From NCBI GenBank assembly GCA_910574455.1, contig CAJSYZ010000002.1, forward strand, positions 831,671-895,670: DNA of 64,000 bases, in the 5' to 3' direction. Of this stretch, positions 1 to 11,880 are shown in pieces. This stretch comes from Trichaptum fuscoviolaceum (lineage: Eukaryota > Basidiomycota > Agaricomycetes > Hymenochaetales > Trichaptaceae). Made by a program: the position numbers and the translations under genes. The first letter of the stretch is position 1; each line of letters opens with the position of its first letter. Under the pieces are notes generated by a model, which did no database searches, was not told where the DNA came from, and saw nothing but the letters and a program-made list of their open reading frames with translations.

Positions 1-1772
1 AAGATCCCAATCATTGAGTACACCACATTTGAACTTCCCATGGGCATCCATACGGACCATGAGATTTCCGACACTAATGTCACGGTGTGCGATCTTTTCC
101 TGCCATAAGAAATGGAGGACTACGAAAGATATCATAAGATGCGCAAAGAAGAACAAATATGGAGAGCGTTCTGACCTTGGAATATATCCCGATAAGCTTT
201 CATGAAGTCCTTGATGTTTGTCAATTTGTAGATCGGAATAAGGATTTCGAAAGCAGTAACACGATACACCCTGTTTTCGTACGCCGAGGGAATTAATTCT
301 AAGAATCCTCGAACGCCATCTTTCAGCTCTTGGATGTCTTTGGAAAAACGTACGGAAGGAAGGCGATCAGTGATGGTATTGTCGACGTTATGCTGCGCTC
401 GGAAATTTGCGTCCTTGACCAAAAGCTGAAGACGTTGGCATGCGAGTTTAATAATCTCAGCTTCTGGCATTCTCTTCTTCACAATCCAAGCCAATTTGAG
501 GGCGATGTCGTTCGTTTCCCCAACCTCCTTGGCACGGAAAACGCGAGTTCCTCTACCCAACAGACCGTAATTCGACCTCCAAGATAGAGGTTCAGACAGT
601 ATGAGTTTACGGTCCGCAAATTCAAAACACCATTTGGAAGCATCCTTGCTCGGCAGATCAGACGACGGAGGGTTATGCATGGGTGTATCGAGTTCGTTCG
701 GCATTTCCTTCATAGAACCACAGAACCCACGCTCTTCATTGCTTAGACTATTTAGACCCGAAAGGACGAGGATAAACTGGATCAGGCCTTTCTCCGTATT
801 CAATGGGATCGATCTTCCGTAGATAATTCCCGATCGATCGTAGTAGCACAGCCAGATGTGGCAGCCAGAGACGAGAGCACTAATGACGTGAGTCCGATTT
901 TCAACCATAGACAAGAGCTCAACGGCATATCTACAGTTTTGCTTCACAAAGTCACGTCTGGACTCGGTCTTTCCAAGTTCCGGTTTTGAGCGTTTGTCTA
1001 TTCCATTTCGACTCTGGTCTTTACGTTTCCTCTTGCTTTTTGTGATTTCTTCGCCGTCAGCTTGGTCGGTCACCAATTCTGATGTCGCCTGTGTGAGAGA
1101 AGAAGACGCAACGAAAACAGGCGCTTCCACCTCCGGCTCCGGCTGTGGTGGATCAATGGTTTCCTTGTCTTTAGGATAGCGCTTCCCCATTTTGAACTCG
1201 AATACGTGTAGCACATCACGCCATTCGAAGCTATTGGGAGGCCCATTGTCCTTGAATTTCTTCCATTTCCCATCAGAAACGGCAGGCAGGTCGCTGGAAA
1301 CGCACACGACGTCTGGCACCCTCAAACTGTCTTTGTGGCCTTTTATACGCTTCCGATCGTTTCGACAGAATGTAATTCTTGGTTTTCCATCCGTAATTAT
1401 ATGCAGGATGTGGTTCGCCAATTCGCAGAAAGGATGATACAGGTCAGTTTCGAGGCCTTTAGCGTTCAAGTTCTCGGCAAGTTTGGTGTACGCCAACAGT
1501 AGCGATCCAGTTTGAGTGTCCAAGCGAGCCTCTTTCTCAATGTCTCGTTCTGAAATCGTGTCGCGGCGGAAAATTGAGTGGATCATAGGATCTGTTTCGA
1601 CTTTTAGGAAATGAATCACATCCTTCTGGATGAGAGGGTCGATGGCGCCTACTTTTGTGTCCGTAATGTGTGGACTGTAAGAGGAGGTATGTTTAGAATA
1701 GAGAGTCGACGTAGTCTGAAGCTCGGCCACTCTCAAGCTCGAGTCTTCTTTCTTCGGCGTTTTGGGATCCAT
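1..1772 (-). CDS. FunK1-type fungal protein kinase (3' part cut by window edge)
   Basis: Predicted serine/threonine-type kinase of the fungal FunK1 family (Pkinase_fungal), expanded in mushroom-forming fungi. The first exon runs from 1772 to 176. An intron (175 to 120, GTCAGA...CGTAG) leads to an exon 119 to 1 that leaves the window, so 572 codons are visible. After an N-terminal family region and a Lys/Arg-rich linker, the kinase N-lobe shows LLGRGTRVF (glycine loop) and IALKLAW (ATP lysine). After the intron come the catalytic-loop HRDIS and NLM, and NDWDL where DFG normally sits. The family usually keeps HRD plus a D-x-D-like metal site, so it may be active; substrate unknown. The first ATG of the open frame was taken as the start. 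The C-lobe end is missing. Family call is firm; function is not. Confidence 0.88.
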
Positions 1773-3657
1773 CGCAATGTAAAAGTAGGAGTGTAAAGTC
1801 GAACGCGAAGAGTCGCGTTCTAGGTAGTACGCGACTGCCGTGACACTTAGCTAATGTTAACTCAATTCTTTTCTATAGTATTACATTCACATGACGACAT
1901 CAGACTTTATTTTTGGAATCCAGGGGGAACTGACCAAATCGCTACTACATTTAGATTAATTTCGAACTCAGCGACAAGTTCTTGTAATCGAAAACCTTGG
2001 AAACCAGGCCAGCTACGCTGTGCTTGCTCCGCAAGCCTTACTTATAAAGAAAGTAGCTTGGCCTGGTCACGCGTACGAGGCTAGATTGATCCGGACCAGT
2101 CGTTTCAAAGAAACGACTGGCTTGCGAGTCTAACGCCAGCTGTTTTTCAGCCTCTTACAGTAAACTCCTGATATTCATTAAACGCTTTTTCCGAATTTTA
2201 CTGTTTCTCTTTCCTCATTTGCAAAAGAATCGGTTAGTCTCTCTCCATCAGACGTGTGTTGCGCAGACTAAAAAATAAAATCTGTCTACCAATCCTAGTG
2301 TTTTCGAAGTACGTGTACAAATACATGTTAGCTTACCGGGACCAAAGCAAGTGAGCAATCATACACTCAGGTATCGGTCGAACCAACTAATACTACGTGG
2401 TGGATACTGAAGATACCTACGACATTGTCCCGCAAACTTTGTTAGGTGAGTTTTCAGCGAGAGTATGCAGGAAGCCCCGTGATGACATTTTGCTTCTGAT
2501 GCTTTGATGGCAATGAAGAATGTACGGAATGATCGCTAGAAGTTGGCCCAATGCTCCCGACGCAAACAAAACATATCAATATGCAGTGTGTTGTCAATGA
2601 GGCCCCAGGCTTGCAGGTGTTGATTACCAGATTATCATTGGCTAATCTTACAACAGGTTTTCTCCGGTTTAAAAGGCGCACTTCGTACCGAGTTCTACCG
2701 TATCCGTCACCTTCCATCCGGCCATGTAATTTTCGGGTCAAAGTGCGGGGGCGGATGAAGTCGCGAAGCTGCGGGGCAAGCCAACCGGAAGCTAGGGAAC
2801 TCCATGCGTCTTACCCCTTCGACTCGTGAATATGGGGTAAAAGGCCAATGAACTGTGCGCGTCGACATTGCGCGAGAACAAAGGCAGGTAAAGAGAACCG
2901 AATCCTCCGTATGATCTTTCACTCAATTGAAACTAGTTGCTCCGTATTCGCCCGTCGCGTGAAGTCTAATGCTTGCTGTACAAATGTACAATGAATGGAT
3001 AGAATGAATTTATCAGGTCATCCGATCATCCGACCTCCACGCAAATTCAATTCCCCACCCCCACACTATGTCTCCAGATCAATGTGCGCAGCAGGGTCAA
3101 GCTATGCGGAACCAGAATGATCGGCCAGGTGTCTTTGAATAGAGGCTAGGCCCGAGCCTGAGCCCGAGCCCGGCCGATTAATCACTCCTCTGTCTATACC
3201 GTCATTGGCGCAACTGGGGGTCCGAGATACCAAGACGATCGCGTTCTCGTAGTTGACCCAAAGGCTATTCATATTAAATACGGGAAGAAAGGTACATACT
3301 GTAATTCCTGGGAATATTGCATTTGAGATCTTATCTTCACTCTTACAGGATCCGGATTCTCACAGCTCAAATTCTTTCTTTGGACGAGCAGCATCTCTCG
3401 CGAATACGACGCGAGCCTCTGACAGCATACCTAAGCATACCTGGTAAGTTTACCCCACACTTGTAAGCCAGAAGCGCCGGTCATGAGAACAGAACTTTCG
3501 ATATTGTAGACGGGAGACCACGGACAACAGTTGCGCTGCCAATTCGGGGGGATTGCATATACTCAAGAGATGGGCCATGTGATGCCGATAGGCGCAAGCT
3601 GAGGAATACAGGAAGAACCATTCCCGCTGACTGAACACAGTTCCCAACAGTGTCCGT
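1773..3657. other. Gene-free interval between FunK1 and ALDH
   Basis: No open frame here gives a recognisable protein on either strand. It serves as the upstream region of both divergent neighbours. It contains a cluster of hairpins at 2003-2120 (listed separately) and short AT-rich stretches. Confidence 0.6.
2003..2120. repeat. Cluster of perfect or near-perfect inverted repeats
   Basis: Three stem-loops lie together. ACCAGGCCAGCTAC (2003-2016) pairs with 2053-2067, which carries one extra T. Nested inside it GCTTGC (2022-2027) pairs with GCAAGC (2031-2036) around a TCC loop. Just downstream CCAGTCGTTTC (2096-2106) pairs perfectly with GAAACGACTGG (2110-2120) around an AAA loop. No coding frame crosses it. 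Possible readings are a remnant of a small inverted-repeat element or a structured untranslated RNA; the sequence alone does not decide. Confidence 0.6.
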
Positions 3658-3658
3658 G

Positions 3659-3666
3659 TATATAAA
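3659..3666 (+). promoter_or_regulatory. TATA box of the aldehyde dehydrogenase gene
   Basis: TATATAAA lies 68 bases upstream of the ALDH start codon, in the usual position for a core promoter with a short leader. A pyrimidine-rich stretch (about 3685-3720) follows before the ATG. Confidence 0.6.
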
Positions 3667-3733
3667 GTGGGTCTGTTATGTTCCGTTACTCATCCTCTCA
3701 CCCTCTCCGACTCGTCTACCAAACTCCACAGTC

Positions 3734-5475
3734 ATGCCTGGCACATTCAACTACAAGTTCGATACTGAAGCGTTCAAGGGTGAGACGACCATTAACACCG
3801 GTCTCTACATCGGTGGCAAGTTTGTCGACCCGGTCGAGGGTGGTACAACTGATGTCTACAACCCGAGTATGTTTACCGCATTTCGGTGTATCCGCATCTT
3901 GCTCACGGTTGCTCTTAGCCACTGGCCAGGTCTTGACGAAGATATCTGTTGGTACTGCCAAGGATGTCGACCTCGCTGTGAAGGCCGCACAAAAGGCGTA
4001 CGAGACTGTCTGGGGCCTCAAATGTCCAGGGTCAACACGCGGGAAGCTGCTTATGCATCTGGCTGATCTCATGGAGGAGCACGCCGCTGAGCTCGCAGCC
4101 GTCGAGTCGCTCGACAACGGCAAGACGTACTCCTGGTCGAGCAGCGCCGACATTCCGGGCTCCATTGCTTGCATCCGGTACTACGGTGGCTGGGCCGACA
4201 AGAACCACGGTAAGGTCATTGAGACAACTGAGGCAAAGCTTGCATACACGCGTCACGAGCCGATTGGAGTCGTCGGCCAGATCATTCCCTGGAATTTCCC
4301 CCTGTTGATGATGGCTTGGAAAATCGGCCCGGCGCTTGCAACAGGCAACACAATCGTACTGAAGCCTTCCGAGTTCACACCGCTCGCGGCGTTGCGCATG
4401 ATTCCACTCATCGAGAAAGCTGGCTTCCCGCCCGGTGTCGTGAACATTGTTAACGGCCTCGGCTCTGTTGCTGGCCAGGCGATTGCAGAGCACCCGGAAA
4501 TTGAGAAAGTGGCGTTCACAGGTAGCACGCTCGTCGGCCGGAAGATAATGGAGACGGCGTCAAAGAGCAACCTGAAGAAGGTTACGCTCGAGCTTGGCGG
4601 AAAGAGCCCGAACATCATTTTCGATGACGCAGATCTGGAACAAGCTGTCAACTGGGCCGCACATGGTGTATTGTAAGTCGTGCGTTCCTGATCGACGTCA
4701 AACTTATATTAAACGCACGGTTCCTATTAACTTAATACAGCTGGAATCACGGACAGGCATGCTGCGCGGGTACCCGAATCTTTGTTCACGAGAAGATTTA
4801 CGACGAGTTCCTCAAGCTCTTCACCGAGAAGGCGAAGTCTATCAAACTCGGCGATCCTTTCAAAAAGGACTCGTACCAGGGACCTCAGGTCTCGCAGATC
4901 CAGTACGATGTACGCTTTTATCCTTTAACCACTTCATTTGTACATGATGACCTATACAATTACGCAGCGTATCATGGGCTACATTAACTCCGGTGTCCAA
5001 GATGGAGCAACACTGCATCTTGGTGGTCAGCGCTTCGGGACTGAGGGCTACTTCATCGAGCCCACGATCTTCACGAACACGAACTCGAACATGAAGATCG
5101 TGCGTGAGGAGATCTTCGGTCCCGTCGGCGTCGTTGTGAAGTTCCACGACGAAGAAGACGTCATTAGACAGGCGAACGACACGCACTACGGTCTTGCCGC
5201 GGCCGTGTTCAGCAAGCACATCGATAAGGCACTCCGCGTCGCGCACAGACTGAACGCTGGTACCGCATGGATCAACTGCGCGAACACACTCGACACCCAG
5301 ATTCCGTTTGGTGGCTTCAAGCAATCTGGTATCGGCCGTGAGCTCGGCGAGTATGCGTTGGCGAAGTGAGTTTTCCATTCTTCCGTTGTCCGAGTATGAT
5401 TCGCTAACATTTCACCTTGTCTCAAGCTATACTGCAGTCAAGGCAGTGCACATTAACCTCGGAATGACAATCTAA
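3734..5475 (+). CDS. NAD(P)-dependent aldehyde dehydrogenase
   Basis: Oxidises aldehydes (such as acetaldehyde) to acids; ALDH1/2-type superfamily member of standard length (500 aa). Exons: 3734-3866, 3919-4672, 4741-4909, 4968-5365, 5427-5475; all introns GT-AG and phases agree. Visible motifs: IIPWNFP with KPSE in the cofactor-binding part, FTGST of the Rossmann region, LELGGKSPN with the general-base Glu, and GQACCAG, where the second Cys of the family triplet (about residue 303) is the nucleophile. The first triplet position is Ala here, which is tolerated. EIFGPV and the C-terminal PFGGFKQSG are also present. No targeting peptide or peroxisomal tail is obvious, so cytosolic is likely. 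A TATA box lies 68 bases upstream. It runs tail-to-tail with the TauD-like gene. Confidence 0.95.
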
Positions 5476-5891
5476 GTCTCTTCCTTTCACGGATCATCCT
5501 CGGCACCGTAACGAAAAAGAAGTGCCTCTGCTATGTCTTCGTTCAAGAAATGGAGAAAAATTATACGTAGTAACAATGTATCACCATAAGAACATGTTCA
5601 TTTTTGTACTTCTATGTATGAATATTCAAACAATCACATTATGCCTCAATTACTACCTAAATGCCGAAGTTGACAAAATTATCCAGTAATGTACACAAAA
5701 TATCTCACATGAGTCGTCTATGTGACTGAAGAATGCTGGCACTCAATAGTCTCAGCCTTCCATATGCCATGCGGTTTAGCTTCCGAGAGTAGCTAGTTCG
5801 ATGAGGACGATGCGAAGATACATTGCAACTTTGTGGATTTACGAACTTTAGTACATACAACATTTTTTTCCATGCTAAAGCAGTCGCCTAT
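5476..5891. other. Convergent intergenic region (ALDH / TauD-like 3' ends)
   Basis: AT-rich sequence between two converging stop codons. It should hold both 3' untranslated regions and polyadenylation sites. No gene was seen. Confidence 0.6.
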
Positions 5892-7328
5892 CTAAGCCGG
5901 AATGGGGACCTCAGCCTGAGGAGTCAGCCTGACGGCATGGCGTCTTTGTTCCGCGGGGTAATCTCCGGTGCCAGAGTGGACGACCAGACGGTTGTCCTAA
6001 TCGTATTCGAGATGAGTATGATCACACAAGTATGACGTGAATGAAAAAAGATATTAACATACCCATAGCACGAGAGTACCAGGTTCGTATGTCGCACGGA
6101 TCTGGAAGTCCGCGCCCTTGGCGACATGGTCGAAGAGGAAGTTGAGCAAAGCGTCAGACTCTTCATCCTTGAAACCGACGATACGCCTGGTGAAGCCGTA
6201 ATTGACGAACAGTGCCTTCTCGCCCGTCACGGGGTGCTTGCGAACGACGGGATGCTCGCTCTCGACGGGCTCGCGCCTGACCGGGCCACCGCGCTTCGCA
6301 GAACCCTCAGCCTGCGAGACTGCAGAATGAACCGCGGTAAGACCTTCAAGACGCTTCTTGAACTCGTCTGAGAGCCTGTTGTATGCCTCGACTTGCGACG
6401 CAAAGAGGGTGTCGCCGCCACCGTTCTCAGGCTGGTCGAGAATCCAGAAGAAGGTTGTGCCTGGGGTCTGCTTCTCATACGACTACGATAGCAGTATGTG
6501 AGAAGGGAAATCGAATGGAAACAGTGTCATGAGAGTGACTTACAACGTCAGAATGCCAGCCAGTCCTGTTGGCGCGGTTTCCACCACGGTACTCCCTGAA
6601 GCGGTCATGGCTTGCATCACGGTAAACTTTAAGCAGTTAGATAAGGTCCGGGAATGCAAAGAGCATTTGACATACCAACATGGAATTCGGGGAAGCCCTT
6701 CACGTTACCAGAGGTCGGGTGCAACTGGATTGGTCCGAAATGTCTAGATAGAAAGCCATTGAGCGGAGCTCGAGAAGCAAGAAAAAAAGCACAATCATAC
6801 CTCGCAATTTCAATCTGGCGCTCCGGAGACAAATCCTTGAAGTCCTGGTCTCTAAAGGCGACAACCTTCTTCTCCGCGACAAAGAGAGCGAGCTCGTCCA
6901 GTCCCTCCTTTGAGAGTTGTGAGACCTGAACGCCCTTGACGACTGCGCCGAGGAATGGGCTGATTTGCTGAACCTCCACGCCCTCCCTGAGAAGGTTAGG
7001 TTTCTTCGGATCCGCGCGGAGTCCCGGGTCGCTGAACTCTGCATACCCATTGAGTCATAGGATTCGGGGTTCATTGAAACTTTTACTTACCGAAGATCTC
7101 GGTAGGAGGAAACTTCTCATTCACATCGAAGTACGGGTAGTAGTAAGGGTAAGAAGGTCCCTTCTTTGTACGTGAAACAGAACGTTAGCATTGAGTGTTA
7201 TGATTCTGGCACAAGAGAAAGAAACGTACATCATTTGGGTCCGTGTTGTTATTGAGATGTACCTTGCCTACGCCATTAGTAATACTCTCAACGGCCGTAG
7301 TGGTAGTTGTAGTAGCAGACGGAGCCAT
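5892..7328 (-). CDS. TauD/TfdA-family Fe(II)/2-oxoglutarate dioxygenase (sulfonate dioxygenase-like)
   Basis: Likely hydroxylates a taurine- or alkylsulfonate-like substrate with Fe(II) and 2-oxoglutarate, releasing sulfite; the actual substrate is unknown. Exons on the minus strand: 7328-7230, 7163-7091, 7038-6801, 6743-6676, 6626-6544, 6482-6063, 5996-5892, giving 361 aa, normal for fungal members. The acceptor of exon 2 could lie three bases further on. The facial triad is visible: WHSDV supplies His184 and Asp186, and NRLVVHS supplies His334. An Arg about 16 residues later (Arg350 in HAVRLTP) fits the 2-oxoglutarate carboxylate site of TauD. The N-terminus has a Thr run (TTTTTT) and no signal peptide, so cytosolic. 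Upstream, a TATTTAA-like box lies near 7394-7401. Confidence 0.92.
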
Positions 7329-8353
7329 TTTGGAAAGTAGATTTACAGAACTCAAGGCTTCAGGTTCTGACGAAGCAGATGACCATGTACGAGCTTAAAT
7401 ACCAGACGAAGCAGCAAAGTCGAATTGTGCCATCCCGTATTCGAATTGCATCTTTACTCCCGTTGATAGACAGCATGAGAGATAAGGGGTATGGATGCGC
7501 CCCCACTCGTGCTTCTTCGTCAAGGCACGCCATATTGCGCTTGCTATCTCCATTGCATCTGGGGTCGGTCGGTCCGCCACTAGACTTCTTTAGTATTAGG
7601 AAGCAGTGATCAGCAACTGACCAGAATACGATATTCGAGATAAATGGAGAAGAAGCAGACGCTTGTGCCGAGAGCATGCCGACGATTGCGCCTGATGGCG
7701 ACATGACGTTTTCTGTCATAACTGGCAAGACCTGGACTTCTCAACAGGATCAACAGATCTCTCGAGTGGCAAGCCTAATTTCCCTAGCGCAGAAGTGTCG
7801 GCCGATCATTGAATCCAAAACGAGTGAGTTGCTGTGGAGGGCGGACAACGACGATGCTTACATAAGCAAGCGTTTCTCGTAAAATCAATAAATTGTCTGA
7901 GGATAGCAATTAGAAAGCAATTCGAAAGCGATCCAAGTAGAAATACAGTTTAAGAGAGGAGGGAAAATAAAAAAAAGTACTGGGTCCATTTTGTTGTCTG
8001 ATTTTGGAGGGCCGGAAGTTATGGAGCGAGCAGACGAGGGGAGCTGGTATGTCCGAAACACGCAATTCTCTCCTTCAATGACAGAAGAAAATCGGAGAAA
8101 ACAGCATGCAAAGCCGCCTCGCGCTAAGATCGTTGGACATCGGCATGGAGAATCGGTGCCGAGACCAACGAAGATAGCAGATTCGGATGAAAGTATCTAG
8201 CCTACCGCGCCAGCTGGACCCTACGATACCCTCCACCAAAAATCACAGAAGATGGCGGAGAAGAACAGCGAATATTGCGTGCTGAAAAGCGAAAAAAGGG
8301 TCTCGAAACCAGTCTTCCAGAAAAACGAGGGCCAATCTGATATTCGCGACACT
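7329..8353. other. Gene-free interval upstream of the dioxygenase
   Basis: No supported gene. It contains the promoter of the minus-strand dioxygenase and the 3' flank of the zf-4CXXC_R1 gene. The small open frames here show no codon pattern or motif I recognise. Confidence 0.5.
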
Positions 8354-10558
8354 TCATCGGTAGCGGACGAGAATATGACTCTCCCAAGCACGAGCTTTAG
8401 CTGAAGGCTTGACCATCCGACCAGATTTCGATCGTATCCCTTCACGAATCGCTTCCTTAGCAGATACGCGAAAAAGAGGGACGGAGGAGAGTGGCGGAAG
8501 GAGGACGTAAGGAACGTCTGTGATGGACAGACTGCCTTCATCATGAGTTGGCCGCTCGGTAATATCTTGTACGCCATTCAGACGCTCGTCTTCCATCAAG
8601 ACCACCGAAGGAGAGTATTCCCTTTCTTCATGGTCAACTATTGTCATATCTGAATCTGGCGCCTCCTCGTCAGCTTCTGGGGGTTCCGAAGTCAACGATG
8701 TTGGCCTCCGATAAGCGCTTTTGCCTGCTGAAGGCCGAATCCTCGGTTTATCAAGCCTGTGAGGTATTCGTCGAGGCGAGATGTAAGGCTCATTACGTCT
8801 CGTTGCGCAAGACTTGCAATTGCAAGTTTTCGAGCATCTCGGACATATAAACTCGCCATTTTGCACAAAAGGGATCTCAGGGTACCTAACGCCGCGCAAT
8901 TCAGTGAGGTGAGCCAAGAATTAAGGAGGGAAGTAGCTGGCACATGCCTTGAACTCAAGCACCTTCGGCAGTAATGCAATGGACAACGTTTCCCGTTCTC
9001 TTTTATTGCGCAGCATTTCATACAGGGATGCCGAGAGTTTCTGCACTGATGACAGCTTCGAAGAATATCCTCCTCGATGGCCGAGCGGTCGCCACAGCGA
9101 GGTGCGACATCACCCTCATTCGCGTCTTGAAGGTAAGGGTGTACCTCGTCTTCGGGTGCTTGGCCAAGGGATCCTTCTGCCTCTTCATTCTCGGAAGATT
9201 CCCGACCTTCTCCATGTCGATCTCCCAAGGAGGCAAGATCCTTCGTACTAACGTACTTTTCTCCTCGTCGTGATACGCAGGCTGTACAGTTGCAGTAACC
9301 TTCGCACCTTGGGCAATTGAATTTTCGTTTATTGAAGTTAAATTTGCGGTGAGGATACCTGTCCAGGAGTCGTCATTGTCAACGATCACCGGTGCCTGCT
9401 ATAAAAGAGAGAACTTACCTCACGGTGAGGCACCTGACACAATACTTCAAGTTGCACAACTTGCGCTTCGGAGTGTCCGAATTACAGAACATTGTCGCGC
9501 GCTTAGTCTTGTTACGGCACTGATGGCAAAAGTCTTTTGACGGGTCATACCGCCGGACTCCCTCTTGTCTGAGTCGTCGGTCTCTCACGACCTCCGTAGA
9601 CGTGAGGTTATTTCTGCCCCTTCGCCTTCCATGTTTCTCTAATTCGTCTCGCTTCCGCTTCCCTAAGATGTTTGTCTTTACTGATGGCCCTTTCTTCCCC
9701 TTATTCGGGATAGCCAACCCGGAAATACCAGTCAGACGATTCGCAGGTAACGGATTTTTGGAATGAGACCGTGTTCGCGACGCGATTAGATCATTGAGCA
9801 TTCCTGAGCTCCGGCCACGTCTAAGTTGTACGCCTTTACCAAATGTCTTAGCTTTTCTTTTTCGAGAGGGAGCACGAGCTGCTGGATTGGCACGCTCTTG
9901 GGAACTGAGCGAAACTGGATTTGACCTCGATCTACTGGTTGTAGGAGAATGAGCAGCGAAATGAACATTCCGGGCGTTCAATAATGAAGGTCTGGATGGA
10001 TTGTGAACTTCGAGAACATTGTCATCCGGAGTTTCCTCATATTTGACTATGTGGCCTAAATCTCGCATAGGCCTGTAAAGCGACTTCGGGAAATAGAAAG
10101 GAGGAGGAATAATGGCATCCATGGAGAGACGAGGGTACAGGGATGAAGGGCTCCATGAAGGTAAACGTCTGATCACTCTGCCTGACGATTTCTGGCGCAT
10201 ATTATGGCAAGTGTCATTCTAAAAGAGAAGTCGAGTGCTTCATGTTAATGATTTCGGCTGTGCAACTGACTGAGAAGGCAGACGTACTTCGCACATAAGA
10301 TCCATATCGAGAGGCACATTAAAGTTGATGTCTGAGGTGTTCATTGTGCCCTCCTTCGTGAAGAGGTCAGACTATGCGTGATTGGAAAACGATCAGCATT
10401 GTTGTTAAATAAAAGAACAGACAGCTGTACGGCCAGACTTGTTTATGAGAACACACCTCTATCTGCTCGACAATGTCTACCCAATCGCCTTCAAGGCCAC
10501 CCTCTTTACCATAAAGCTCCCCATCCATTCCAGCCGTTATTGAAGGCATTCTGCTCAT
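8354..10558 (-). CDS. Nuclear protein with two zf-4CXXC_R1 zinc fingers
   Basis: Predicted 642-aa nuclear protein of the zf-4CXXC_R1 (CDCA7/R1-type) family, whose relatives bind DNA or chromatin. Exons: 10558-10457, 10371-10288, 10218-9419, 9358-8948, 8885-8354. Finger 1 (about residues 291-355) reads FCHQC, YCVRCL, FNCPRC, YCNCTAC. Finger 2 (about 430-492) reads SCHQC, HYCRRCL, FICPRC, TCNCKSC. Each finger is split by an intron at the same Arg-Tyr junction in phase 2; the second intron starts with GC rather than GT. A basic stretch before finger 1 (SRKRKAK, GKRKRDE) is a likely nuclear signal. The linker between the fingers is acidic. The start is the first ATG downstream of a TATATAAGG box; an in-frame open stretch continues further up, so a longer N-terminus is not excluded. 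Divergent from LSM6. Confidence 0.85.
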
Positions 10559-10848
10559 GGCACCTCCAGACTCGTTCCCATTTGACCTTGAAGTTGAAGC
10601 CCTCCTTATATACCGTCTTTCACTCGTTCAGGGAGGAACTGCTCTATGAGACGAGTCACTGAGATTTCATCTTCGGATACAATTTTCTGATGTGAAGAAG
10701 ATGGACTTCAAGTTGCTGAGCGCTATGCGAACGGTGAGCGCGGAATGGAAGCATCAATTAGTATTCTAGAAAGGCACATTGCTCTCACGAATACTATAAT
10801 GGGATTGAACGTTGAGCGCGACCTACGCACCGTACCCTCGTTCTGACC
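10559..10848. promoter_or_regulatory. Divergent promoter between zf-4CXXC_R1 gene and LSM6
   Basis: 290 bases separate two divergent start codons. On the minus strand TATATAAGG (about 10607-10615) sits roughly 50 bases before the zf-4CXXC_R1 ATG. No equally clear box was seen for LSM6, as is common for housekeeping genes. Confidence 0.55.
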
Positions 10849-11269
10849 ATGGACGACGACAACAGCCCACCACCGCCATCAGAACCCGCAGCAGCTCAGC
10901 CGCCTGCGCCGACATCCACGGGGTCGCCGACAGACTTCTTGAAGGGCGTTGTTGGCAAACGCGTTGTTGTCCGTTTAACTTCAGGCGTAGATTACAAGGG
11001 TGAGTTTGGTATAACAGTTTTCGATCGACAAATATTTTAACCGTCATTTGCTTGGCACAACATAGGTGTTTTGTCATGCTTAGATGGTTACATGAACATC
11101 GCACTCGAGCAGACGGAGGAGCATGTAAACGGGTCGGTTACGAACAAGTATGGTGATGCATTCATTAGAGGCAATAATGGTGCGCACGAAATATCTTCTT
11201 ATGTTATCTTCATGCTCTAACGACTACCTTTGGACAGTACTGTATATCTCTGCCGATGAAGTCATCTGA
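10849..11269 (+). CDS. LSM6: U6 snRNA-associated Sm-like protein LSm6
   Basis: 98-aa Sm-fold protein of the Lsm1-7 (mRNA decapping) and Lsm2-8 (U6 snRNP) rings. Exons: 10849-10999, 11066-11179, 11238-11269. After a Pro/Ala-rich head the Sm1 motif reads FLKGVVGKRVVVRLTSG, followed by DYKGVLSCLDGYMNIAL with the conserved Asp-x-x-Met-Asn, then Sm2 FIRGNNVLYISADE. The IRGNNVLYIS signature is typical of LSm6. The N-terminal 25 residues are longer than in yeast and low in complexity. Confidence 0.95.
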
Positions 11270-11880
11270 TTCAGAACAATGGATCTTTGCAGTCGGAAAC
11301 ATTAAAAGTGGCATTTCTTAACCCATCTGTATTCTTAGAATGTGAATCTACCTGTCCAACTTCCAGCTGTGCGAAGGAGGTCCACTCTCGCAGAACACCT
11401 TAAACGCGCCTCAGATGGAGGTTGATGGTCTTCAAAACAAGTGAGCCATGGGACAGCGTGTCACTCGTGCTGGACGACATCATGATTAAGACCTTGGAAT
11501 GACTTGACATGTGCCATTGAATGAGATTTCAGTCCCGATGCCACCTTACTCCGTCTTTCTTAGCTTCACAGCAATGCTTTGCGCGTATGTAAGTCGAAAA
11601 GCGTCTTTGTATCCATGTCCATTAGGCGAGCAAGTTGAAGCTTCATTTGAGACATTAATATTGATATAATGGCATCTTAACCAATTCAAAAATCAAGATA
11701 CATAGATAACATTGTAACAAACTAGAAACCAAGACATACATATCACGATATCGAAAACAGCTAGATCCCTTGAAAGTCATGAATCAGAGGTAAGGAATGA
11801 ATAACATCATACCAAATGAGCTCCAAAATTACCCTTCAGTAGTATGGTAGGAGCGGCGGTAATAAACATCGAGAAGAACC
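11270..11880. other. Convergent intergenic region (LSM6 / PL14-like 3' ends)
   Basis: No gene seen. AT-rich in its second half, as expected for 3' untranslated and termination sequence of both converging genes. Confidence 0.5.
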
